Positions 55,665 through 64,000 of a stretch of 64,000 nucleotides of DNA are shown here, piece by piece. Numbering within the stretch: the stretch's first letter is position 1; each line of letters opens with the position of its first letter. The translations under genes and the position numbers were made by a program. The notes beneath the pieces were generated by a model. That model was not told the DNA's origin. It saw nothing but the letters and a program-made list of their open reading frames with translations, and made no database searches. This stretch comes from Sedimentisphaerales bacterium (GTDB lineage Bacteria > Planctomycetota > Phycisphaerae > Sedimentisphaerales > UBA12454), in NCBI GenBank assembly GCA_016930635.1, contig JAFGGI010000052.1, positions 1-64,000 of the forward strand. Direction: 5' to 3'.

Positions 55665-56864
55665 TTAGATAACGCTGTGTGTCTTTCTGAAAGCGTTGGG
55701 CGGAAGCCCTTTGTGTTTCTTGAATACCCTTATTAGATGACTGACCGAATCAAAAGTCGAGGCCCTGGCGATCTGGTCTATGGACAAATCAGATTCAAGA
55801 AGAAGAGAAGCAATGTGTTCGACACGCACACGTATCACCTCTTTCAAAATGGAACGGCCGAGAAATTTTTGGAATTTGCTCTCCAAAGACCTCCTTGAAC
55901 ATGCCGCCGAATCGACAATATCTGCAACCTGGATATGCGAATTGAAATTCTTCCGTATAAAATTAACTGCACTTGCAACATTTTTGTCTTCTATAGCCAT
56001 TATATCGGAAGACTGCCTGACAACAACATGGGTAGCAGGAGCAAGAATTGCCTGGCTTGCCATTTTTTCCTCGCCAATAATAATACTATTTAATAAATGA
56101 GCCGCTCTGTATCCTGCTAATTCAAGATTTATGGAAACGCTCGAAAGAAGCGGTTTAGCAGCATTACAGAGCACATCGTCATTAAAGACCCCTACTACGG
56201 CAACTTCCTCAGGAATATGTATGCCGGCCTCCTCCGCAGCCTCTAAAAGGTCATATCCGATAGTATCATCGCAAACCATCAGACCTGCCGGCTTCGGCAG
56301 AGAATGCAGCCATTCGACAGGTTCCTTAAGTCCTTTCATCCACGTTCGTCCTGACTGCCAGTCGTACTGGTCACGTTTTTTCGCTTTAACCGAGGGCTTA
56401 TAAACACTGGTCGTATAGCCGGCCTGACGAACTGACTGGCTGAATCCTTCCATTCTCCAATTCGACCAGAAATAACTGCTGGCGCTGTAATAAGCAAAAT
56501 GCCTGAATCCTCTTTCAAGAAAATGTTCAGCGGCAAGTTTTCCCGCCTGGAATGAATCGGCCGTCAGATATGGAAAAACATCCGGTATCTGGAGGCAGTC
56601 CATGCCTATACAGGGCAGTTTCATCTCGGTAACATCAGATACGATTTTCTTCGAATGCATCGCAACGAACATACCGTCGATACCTGTCTTTTTCAGTGAA
56701 GGCAGAACACGGCTCGGCACCCCGCCGGCAATACGAAGATGCCAGTTGGTATTGCCCTTTGTATAACGGCATACTCCCCTTAAAATATGCCTCAAATTGA
56801 GGCTTATGCCAGGTACAACAAAGGCAACTTTAATATCACTTTTTTGTTTATTGCGTCTTGGCAT
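55665..56864 (-). CDS. XylR-like AraC-family transcriptional regulator with PBP1-like sensor domain (second copy)
   Basis: VAFVVPGISLNLRHILRGVCRYTKG; VCDDTIGYDLLEAAEEAGIHIPEEVAVVGVFND; AraC HTH VADIVDSAACSRRSLESKFQKFLGRSILKEVIRVR. Confidence 0.88.
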   Translation of the reverse strand: MPRRNKQKSDIKVAFVVPGISLNLRHILRGVCRYTKGNTNWHLRIAGGVPSRVLPSLKKTGIDGMFVAMHSKKIVSDVTEMKLPCIGMDCLQIPDVFPYLTADSFQAGKLAAEHFLERGFRHFAYYSASSYFWSNWRMEGFSQSVRQAGYTTSVYKPSVKAKKRDQYDWQSGRTWMKGLKEPVEWLHSLPKPAGLMVCDDTIGYDLLEAAEEAGIHIPEEVAVVGVFNDDVLCNAAKPLLSSVSINLELAGYRAAHLLNSIIIGEEKMASQAILAPATHVVVRQSSDIMAIEDKNVASAVNFIRKNFNSHIQVADIVDSAACSRRSLESKFQKFLGRSILKEVIRVRVEHIASLLLESDLSIDQIARASTFDSVSHLIRVFKKHKGLPPNAFRKTHSVI

Positions 56865-56914
56865 ATTAAAATAATAACCAAATAAGGGGAAAATATCAAG
56901 TACTTCGAAAAAAA

Positions 56915-56984
56915 TATTGCGTAATTATGCAATTTTATTGCGCAAAACGCACTATTATACACTGTATTATATATGTAATAATAG
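56915..56984 (+). promoter_or_regulatory. Operator/promoter element copy A (toward SGNH esterase)
   Basis: attgcgtaattatgcaattttattgcgcaaaacgcactattatacactgtattatatatgtaataatag. Confidence 0.8.
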
Positions 56985-57073
56985 GATAGTAGCTTTTGTA
57001 TTCAGGAGCAGATTTGGGGATCGGCCTCAAATTACAGAGTCGTTAAATTCACTAAAATAAGGATTCATAGCTT

Positions 57074-59116
57074 ATGTTTAATTTCTTTACAAGTAGATCA
57101 AAGAGTACCGGCAGAACAATAATGATGATTAAGTCCCGGCGTTTTATTTTATTATTAGCCCTTTGGCAAACTATTATTTTTACGGCTGGCGTCAGTTCTG
57201 TTCTGGCAAATAATGAGGACGCTAACGTATCTGACAATACTTCCAATATTGCTATAGAACTAAATACTTCAGCTCTTACTTTTGCCAGGCCCGACTTATC
57301 CCAACAACTGACAGCAATAGTAACAGGAACTTCTATAACAGATGTAACGTGGACTTGCGCAGATGAATATATCGCTTCAGTCAGTTCGGATGGAACAGTC
57401 ACCTCTGTCGCAGGAGGCACAGTTGCAATTACCGCAACATCAACAGTTGACAGCTCAAAATCTGCCGTCTGTATGGTTACTGTAAATGAGCCGAATCGTG
57501 CAGAAACAACAGATGTTACAGCACCTGATACAATATCGGGTAGTAATATAGAAATCATTATGTGCGGCGACTCTCTCATGCGGACTTATTCAACCAGCTA
57601 TGGCGCCGACCAGTGCGGCTGGGGGCAGATGCTGCAGGATTTTTTCGACAACAATGTTACTGTAAATAATACCATTTCCGAGGGAGGACGAAGCACCAGA
57701 AGTTTTTATAATGAGAATGTCCGCTGGCCGGCAGTCAAGAGCATTCTGGCAGCAAACAAATCAGCCGGCAAACCCTCATTTGTCTTTTTCCAGTTTGGTC
57801 ATAACGACCAAAAACTGGCCACCGGCAATGGGCATGAATATCTCACATTTGCCATGGCCAATCAAAACGGTACTGTTGCAGGTACCTATTATGATTATCT
57901 GGAGCGTTATATTGTGGAGACAAGACAACTGGGCGGAATTCCTGTCTTTTTTACACCATTTGTCCGCAGATACTACAGCAATGGTGAAGTAACTGAGAAG
58001 GGAAAACATAATCTCCTTGAAGTATACTCCGGCGAATCAAAATGCCGCGGAAATTATCCTGCAGCTATGAAGGCTGTTGCGGCAAAACACAGTGTGCCGG
58101 TTATTGACATCACTGGCTGGAGTGAAGAATTGATTGAAGATCTTTACGCCAGTGAGGGAGAAGACAGTGCTGCTGATTTTATTTACAGCTCCGACAATAC
58201 CCATACCCGGACGCTGGGAGCTATCAAGCACGCTGAAGCGGCTGCCCAGGGATTATACGACCGGGGCATCCTCGACCAATATATTATTAAACCTGACCCA
58301 AGACTGATGCTGGATGCCGGCAAAAAGGCATTCGGTAATCTCGTTATAGGCAAAGTAAATCCGTTGAAGAATTATAAAAATTTTAAAATGACAAACTATA
58401 AGGTAACGGATGGAACACTGACCATTTCGTCGGATTCGCCATACTTTACTATAAGTGACAACAAGGACGGCACATACAGCAATGAGTTGACTATTGACTG
58501 CTCTTTAACAGGCAAAACGGTTTATATCAAATTTGTTCCCGATGCCGCCATCGATTATACAGCAACACTGAGAGCAACTTATAGCGGAACAAAAACCATT
58601 ATTCCCGACTTCGGGACATCAACTCCCGGGACTATCGACGGCACAAGTGCCTGTATCGCTCTTTCCGGAACCGGCATAGAATATATCCCCTATACCGGCA
58701 GTAAGTATATTTTAAATGTGGGCGATTTGGAGCCGGAGACTTTACAAGACGGTTTAACTCTTGGAACAGCAGATTATTATACTATTAATGGAACTCCCGT
58801 AGCACAGGTAAATAAAAAGACCGTAAACGGTGTGACCTATACCAAGAGATTAAAGACTGCAAATCCGTCTAACAGTATTTCCTTTACAACATCAAACAAA
58901 GCTTCTGTTTATACAGTCTGTATCAGCTCGAGCAGCAGCGCTATCAGGATACTGAATGTATTCGACAGATTAAACAATATCCTGGAGACATTTGAAATTC
59001 CCGGTCATTCTGCTATCGGCATTACTTTTACTGTCCCGGCGGCAGGAACTTATACACTGGCATCGGCATTCGGCGGAATCAATTTTTATTATTTTGAGGT
59101 TAATGAAAATGAGTAG
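57074..59116 (+). CDS. Secreted SGNH hydrolase, rhamnogalacturonan-acetylesterase-like (CE12-like), with Big2-like N-terminal domain
   Basis: CGDSLMRTY, NNTISEGGRSTRSF, FFQFGHNDQK, DNTHTRTLGA; Big2-like VTWTCADEYIASVSSDGTVTSVAGGTVAITA. Met at 57122 is an alternative start. Confidence 0.82.
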   Translation: MFNFFTSRSKSTGRTIMMIKSRRFILLLALWQTIIFTAGVSSVLANNEDANVSDNTSNIAIELNTSALTFARPDLSQQLTAIVTGTSITDVTWTCADEYIASVSSDGTVTSVAGGTVAITATSTVDSSKSAVCMVTVNEPNRAETTDVTAPDTISGSNIEIIMCGDSLMRTYSTSYGADQCGWGQMLQDFFDNNVTVNNTISEGGRSTRSFYNENVRWPAVKSILAANKSAGKPSFVFFQFGHNDQKLATGNGHEYLTFAMANQNGTVAGTYYDYLERYIVETRQLGGIPVFFTPFVRRYYSNGEVTEKGKHNLLEVYSGESKCRGNYPAAMKAVAAKHSVPVIDITGWSEELIEDLYASEGEDSAADFIYSSDNTHTRTLGAIKHAEAAAQGLYDRGILDQYIIKPDPRLMLDAGKKAFGNLVIGKVNPLKNYKNFKMTNYKVTDGTLTISSDSPYFTISDNKDGTYSNELTIDCSLTGKTVYIKFVPDAAIDYTATLRATYSGTKTIIPDFGTSTPGTIDGTSACIALSGTGIEYIPYTGSKYILNVGDLEPETLQDGLTLGTADYYTINGTPVAQVNKKTVNGVTYTKRLKTANPSNSISFTTSNKASVYTVCISSSSSAIRILNVFDRLNNILETFEIPGHSAIGITFTVPAAGTYTLASAFGGINFYYFEVNENE

Positions 59117-59158
59117 AGATGTAATTTCAGGAGCAATATCAAGAGTTTTAAAAAATCT

Positions 59159-59228
59159 ATTGCGTAATTATACAATTTTATTGCGCAAAACGCACTATTA
59201 TAAAATCCCGCTGTTATGCAATAATAAC
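59159..59228 (+). promoter_or_regulatory. Operator/promoter element copy B (toward pectin methylesterase)
   Basis: attgcgtaattatacaattttattgcgcaaaacgcactattataaaatcccgctgttatgcaataataac. Confidence 0.8.
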
Positions 59229-59293
59229 AGCAATAACGATGTTCATATTCAACTATTTGGGGCAGTTCAAGGTGAGAAAGGAAAAGTGAGATT

Positions 59294-62062
59294 ATGTTCA
59301 GGAAATTAACAAGCCGAAGTATTTATTGCATTTTAGCAGTTATCATTTTTGGTTTGGGGCAAAATTCAACTGTCCGGGCAGCCGACATGATGATTACCAA
59401 TCTTTTTCCCGATAACAACGATGTAAATGTATGTGCAGATACGAAGCTGTGGATAACATTCGACGCGGCACCGATAATGTCAACAGACAGTAATATGCAT
59501 CTGCAGATATGCCAAGTCTCGGACGATTCGGTAGTTTATCAGCTCGATCTGCAGGAGCTGCCTACTAATTATTACGGGCCGATTGGGACAGGATGGCCTT
59601 ATAAAATTTCCTTGCCCGAAGTAACGTTAAACTACCAACCTTTTGATGTAGTCGGTAATGTATTGGAGATATACCCATCAACATCTCTGGATTACAACAC
59701 CGAATACTATGTAAAGATGACAGCCGGTTTCTGCAGTGATGCCAACGGCAACACCTGTCCCGATATCAATGACAATACAACCTGGCGATTTACAACCAAA
59801 CCGGCCGCACCTGCAGCAGACCATGACTATACAGTTGCACTTGATGGAAGCGGAGATTTCTGCACAATGCAGGGTGCTGTTGACGCTGTAGCTAATTATG
59901 ACTCGACTAGGACACTAATAAGGATCAAAAACGGTAATTACAGAGGTGTGGTCTACATACCATCATACAAGCTCAATATAACCTGGCTCGGCCAAGACAG
60001 GGATGAAACTGTTGTATACGCCTATAACCGCGAGATCTTCAATCCGGGAAGTGATGCGCGTATGGTGGTTAGAAGCTATCCAGATGGATTCAGGATGTAT
60101 AACCTGACACTTCATAATACAGCGCCGGATAACTCGGGGCAGGCGGAAACGATAAAGCATTCAAATATTTACAGCATTGTGGAAAATTGTAAATTCAAGA
60201 GTTATCAGGATACGCTCTGTCTTAACGGGCATATGTATATGAAGGACTGTTATATCGAAGGAGATACGGATTATATCTGGGGATATGGAACTGTATACTT
60301 TGATCAGTGCGAATTGAGATATTTAAGTTCAGGGTCACATTTAACACAACCGAGAACAGCAAACGGCGCCAAAGGATTTTTCTTTGTAGATTGCGTTATG
60401 ACCGCATCGGGTGGAGTGGCAAACTGTGATTTCGGACGACTGTTTAATGGTTACGGTTATGCACAGGTTGTGCTGATAGACTGTATTATGCCAAGTTCTC
60501 TAATTGTTCCTGTAGGCTGGCTCCAAAATACCTTGACGGACCTGAGCAACGTAAGACTATGGGAGTATAAGTCAAGAGACCCGTCCGGCAGTCTTATCGA
60601 TGTAAGCGGCAGGTTAGAAGCTTCTGTACAACTGTCCGACGCCGAGGCAATAACGTGGAGAGATGTAAACAATGTTTTCAATTCGTGGAATCCCAAGGTA
60701 CCTGCTGAGGCTCCCTCATGTTCATGGCAGCCTCAGCCGGCAGACGGTGCCACAGATATAATATCGGCAGAATTAGCCTGGGCAGCAGGTGCAGGAGTTA
60801 CATCTCATATGGTATATTTCGGCGAGACTAATCCGCCGGCATTCGTGGAGGAAATAACAGAATTATCCTATGTTGTGACACAGATTATGGATGCGAATAC
60901 AACTTATTACTGGAGAATCGATGAAAAGAATTCGGCCGGTACAACAACAGGAGATGTATGGAGTTTTACTACTTCGTCAATATTAGACACAACACCACCG
61001 AGCCCGAATCCGCTTGTCTGGGCGATCGAGCCCAATTCAACCAGTACTGACACTATTACAATGACTGCAACAACGGCAACTGATGAATCCGGCGTTGAAT
61101 ACTACTTTACAAATGTAACAGATTCTAATCACGATTCAGGCTGGCAAAACAGTGAAGAATATACTGATACCGGTCTGGACAATGACACAACCTATACCTA
61201 TAAGGTCAAAGCACGAGATAAAAGTATTCGTCATAATGCTACCGCAGATTCCAATGAAGCATCAGCTGCAACTTTAAGATATATCTGCGGTGAACCACTC
61301 ATTCCGGACCTGGATGGAGACTGCCAAGTTCACTGGGATGATTACATAATTTTCGCTGACGGCTGGATGGTTTCAAGAGTAAAAACAGAAGATATAAACA
61401 ATGGTACATTCGATACTGAGCTTGACCCATGGGCACTTGTCGATGCTGAAGGCGTTCAGGGTACGATGACAGTAACATTTGACGGCTCTTACGGCCAGCC
61501 TGCAGGCTCAGCTCTTATACAGGCTGATACGACCGGAACCGCAGTTAATCATCATCGTTTCTATCAGGTAATACCTGTAATCGTCGGCGACAGATATAAG
61601 TTTTCAGGCCAATGGAGCGGAGCTTTATATGATCCGAATTCTACCACACGACGCAACTGGGCTGAAGTTTTTGTAGGATTCAGTCCCGACGATACCCCAT
61701 CGGAATGGGGCACTATAATGTATAAGAAACGGTTTATCTCCGTCGGCAGCAGCAGCAACGTAAACTTCGATCCTAACTCCGACGGCACCTGGGAATGGGA
61801 AGAGATCACAGATTCTCCAGAGGCAGGTCCGGCCGATGGGCTTTTCGTAGCCAGTCAGCCATATATGGTTGTATCCTTTAATCTCGGCGGTAATTCTAAT
61901 GGCGGAGCAAGCTATATTAATATAGACAACATCAGCATTGCTGAATGTCCGATGACAGCAGATCTCAACGGAGACTGCGAACTGGATATGGCAGACCTTG
62001 AAGAAGTAGCTGAACAATGGATGGTGTGCAACAGAACTCCTATAGAGGAATGTTGGCAATAA
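59294..62062 (+). CDS. Secreted CE8 pectin methylesterase with Big5-like N-terminus, FN3-like domains and C-terminal CBM/dockerin-like cassette
   Basis: YTVALDGSGDFCTMQGAVDAV; KFKSYQDTLCL; CYIEGDTDYIWGYGTVYFDQCEL; C-terminal DLNGDCELDMADLEEVAEQW. Confidence 0.87.
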   Translation: MFRKLTSRSIYCILAVIIFGLGQNSTVRAADMMITNLFPDNNDVNVCADTKLWITFDAAPIMSTDSNMHLQICQVSDDSVVYQLDLQELPTNYYGPIGTGWPYKISLPEVTLNYQPFDVVGNVLEIYPSTSLDYNTEYYVKMTAGFCSDANGNTCPDINDNTTWRFTTKPAAPAADHDYTVALDGSGDFCTMQGAVDAVANYDSTRTLIRIKNGNYRGVVYIPSYKLNITWLGQDRDETVVYAYNREIFNPGSDARMVVRSYPDGFRMYNLTLHNTAPDNSGQAETIKHSNIYSIVENCKFKSYQDTLCLNGHMYMKDCYIEGDTDYIWGYGTVYFDQCELRYLSSGSHLTQPRTANGAKGFFFVDCVMTASGGVANCDFGRLFNGYGYAQVVLIDCIMPSSLIVPVGWLQNTLTDLSNVRLWEYKSRDPSGSLIDVSGRLEASVQLSDAEAITWRDVNNVFNSWNPKVPAEAPSCSWQPQPADGATDIISAELAWAAGAGVTSHMVYFGETNPPAFVEEITELSYVVTQIMDANTTYYWRIDEKNSAGTTTGDVWSFTTSSILDTTPPSPNPLVWAIEPNSTSTDTITMTATTATDESGVEYYFTNVTDSNHDSGWQNSEEYTDTGLDNDTTYTYKVKARDKSIRHNATADSNEASAATLRYICGEPLIPDLDGDCQVHWDDYIIFADGWMVSRVKTEDINNGTFDTELDPWALVDAEGVQGTMTVTFDGSYGQPAGSALIQADTTGTAVNHHRFYQVIPVIVGDRYKFSGQWSGALYDPNSTTRRNWAEVFVGFSPDDTPSEWGTIMYKKRFISVGSSSNVNFDPNSDGTWEWEEITDSPEAGPADGLFVASQPYMVVSFNLGGNSNGGASYINIDNISIAECPMTADLNGDCELDMADLEEVAEQWMVCNRTPIEECWQ

Positions 62063-62100
62063 ATAACTACCCACTACGAACCGGTCATCCGGTGAGGGAA

Positions 62101-62130
62101 AAAGGCAGGCTTACGGACCTGCCTTTTTCT
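62101..62130 (+). terminator. Rho-independent terminator aaaggcaggc-ttacgga-cctgcctttttct
   Basis: Strong stem followed by a T-tract after the CE8 gene. Confidence 0.85.
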
Positions 62131-62176
62131 ATATTTGTTTTGTAATATCAGAATAATTATTTGTTTTTAACAAATC

Positions 62177-62246
62177 ATTACGCAATTATGTGATTTTTTT
62201 GCGCAAAACACGCTATTACAACATTCCGTTATTATGTAATAATAGC
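62177..62246 (+). promoter_or_regulatory. Operator/promoter element copy C (toward SSS transporter)
   Basis: attacgcaattatgtgatttttttgcgcaaaacacgctattacaacattccgttattatgtaataatag. Confidence 0.8.
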
Positions 62247-62329
62247 GTCTGCCTTTTCCTATATTTGTTTTAAAAAATTATTGGGTTCGTTATAATAGCC
62301 CACCTGACAGATTGAAAGGAGTCGCTCTT

Positions 62330-64000
62330 ATGTTCGGACTTGCCATAGCAGATATTATCGTCATCGTTATTTATTTCACAGTTGTAATCGGCATCGGTTA
62401 TTGGGCTTCAAGGCGTATCAAGAATCAGGAGGATTACTTCCTGGCAGGCAGACGGTTCGGCAAGCTGGTACAGACCTTCGCAGCGTTCGGCCAGGCAACC
62501 AGTGCCGACAATGCCGTAGGCGTAACCACGACAACATTTAATAACGGCATCGCAGGTATCTGGAGCTCACTACTTTATTTATTCGCAACACCGCTTTACT
62601 GGGTGGCGACACACTGGCCGAGGCGTATGCGAATATTGACACTGGGGGATTACTTTAAAGAACGATATCACTCCACGAGTATGGGAGCGGTTTATTCTGT
62701 TATCGGTTCCATCGGTATGATGGCATTTATCGCTCTCGGATTCAGCGCAATGACAAAGACTATTATCGCGATGACGCCAAAGGCAGCCTCCATATACAGC
62801 CAGGGCGAACAGGCAGAATACAACAAAGCTTACGAAATCGAAAAACTCACGGCAGAATCTCAAGGCAGGACATTCGGTGTATTAAGTTACAGCGAGCTGA
62901 TTGAACGTCAGGAGCTTCAAACTAAAGAGCAGCGAAGCGAAACAGAAAGTACTCGCCTGGTATATCTGGATTCAATGCGGCCGGCGGCGGCATTTTCACA
63001 TATCTCCAAGGAATCACTCATATGGATCGTTTGTATTGTCGTGCTTATCTATGCCGTACTGGGCGGCCTGGAAGCAGCATTCATATCCGATATGATACAG
63101 GGGATGTTTATTATTCTTCTCTCTATTATTCTGATTCCATTCGGATGGAGCAAAATAAACAGCATCCACGGCGGCAGTGGCATAATCGGCGCAATGAGTA
63201 CCGTTCATCAAAAACTGCCGGAGACCTTTTTTCAAATCTTCGGCGCACCGCATACACCAGATTTTACATGGTATTATATCATCACACTGTCATTTATGGC
63301 TACTATAACTGTTATGGTTCAGCCAAACGGCACTGTCCTGGCAGGCTCCGCAAAAGATGAGCTGTCCAACCGCACTGGTGTGGTAATCGGCAATTTTATA
63401 AAACGTTTTTGCACAGTTTTCTGGGCAATCTTCGGTTTAGCTGCTATTGTGCTCTACAGCGGAAAAGTCATACACTCAGATTTAGTATGGGGTTATGCAA
63501 CACTTGACCTGCTTGGCCCGCTTAAAATCGGACTGGTCGGTCTGATGATTGCCTGTCTTATGGCAGCACTGATGTCCACAGCAGATTGTCTGATGATTAC
63601 CTGCTCAAGCCTGCTGACACATAACCTTTATGCCCCGCTGCTGCCAGGCAAAAGCCAGAATCACTATATCTGGGCAGGAAGATTCTTCGGAGCAGCAGTA
63701 TTACTACTCAGCACATGGATCGCGCTGCAGTTTGATACTATCCTGCAGATCCTCAAGTTTATCTGGGAACTTAACGTAATGCTCGCACCTGCTTATTGGC
63801 TCGGTATTAAATGGCGGCGTGCAAACAAAATCGGGGCGTGGACTTCAATTAGTATCGGTGCATTACTGTTTTTGATAATTCCTGTCCTGCTGCCGATGGT
63901 TGTTCCAGATATGCGATATAACGATAACCTGCTGCGTATGACCAATCCTAAGCCTTGCAGTCAGATAGAACGTGCATCTGAATATGATGTTGATAAACGA
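62330..64000 (+). CDS. Sodium:solute symporter (SSS family), C-terminus truncated by window end
   Basis: Not in ORF track. Translates without stop from ATG 62330: MFGLAIADIIVIVIYFTVVIGIGYWASRRIKNQEDYFLAGRRFGKLVQTFAAFGQATSADNAVG...; upstream RBS attgaaaggag. Confidence 0.88.
   Translation, partial: MFGLAIADIIVIVIYFTVVIGIGYWASRRIKNQEDYFLAGRRFGKLVQTFAAFGQATSADNAVGVTTTTFNNGIAGIWSSLLYLFATPLYWVATHWPRRMRILTLGDYFKERYHSTSMGAVYSVIGSIGMMAFIALGFSAMTKTIIAMTPKAASIYSQGEQAEYNKAYEIEKLTAESQGRTFGVLSYSELIERQELQTKEQRSETESTRLVYLDSMRPAAAFSHISKESLIWIVCIVVLIYAVLGGLEAAFISDMIQGMFIILLSIILIPFGWSKINSIHGGSGIIGAMSTVHQKLPETFFQIFGAPHTPDFTWYYIITLSFMATITVMVQPNGTVLAGSAKDELSNRTGVVIGNFIKRFCTVFWAIFGLAAIVLYSGKVIHSDLVWGYATLDLLGPLKIGLVGLMIACLMAALMSTADCLMITCSSLLTHNLYAPLLPGKSQNHYIWAGRFFGAAVLLLSTWIALQFDTILQILKFIWELNVMLAPAYWLGIKWRRANKIGAWTSISIGALLFLIIPVLLPMVVPDMRYNDNLLRMTNPKPCSQIERASEYDVDKR

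Noticed and set aside
9406-62062. PEP-CTERM or LPXTG-type sorting signals on the secreted enzymes
   Set aside because: C-termini end in dockerin-like or CBM modules without a PEP motif, hydrophobic helix and basic tail
1-64000. tRNA/rRNA genes, transposases, phage genes, toxin-antitoxin or defence systems
   Set aside because: No supporting motifs were found in the ORF translations or intergenic regions; covariance-model searches could not be run

Overview
The window is a pectin-degradation island, probably from a Planctomycetes/Phycisphaerae-like bacterium; the taxonomy is inferred from dockerin-rich secreted enzymes, TPR membrane glycosyltransferase-like paralogs and XylR/AraC regulators. 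It encodes about 11 PL1-type pectate lyases, 3 PL9-like beta-helix proteins, 2 GH28 polygalacturonases, a CE8 pectin methylesterase, an SGNH/CE12-like acetylesterase, KduD, an MFS exporter and a sodium:solute symporter truncated by the window edge. Two XylR-like regulators are present. A short polyamine cassette (ODC-family decarboxylase and deoxyhypusine-synthase-like protein) interrupts the island, and four tandem TMTC-like TPR membrane proteins precede it. The strongest non-standard signals are: (1) a ~70 bp operator/promoter element, conserved with fixed spacing in four intergenic regions around the second XylR regulator; (2) a 1727-aa secreted protein with a pyroglutamyl-peptidase (C15)-like head, MAM domains, 11 PASTA repeats and a dockerin-like tail; (3) cysteine covariation in the PASTA repeats; (4) mosaic and gene-converted enzyme modules; (5) 17 dockerin-like proteins with no cohesin in view. 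No tRNA, rRNA, CRISPR array, transposase or prophage was recognised. All family calls come from reading motifs by eye; no database search was run.
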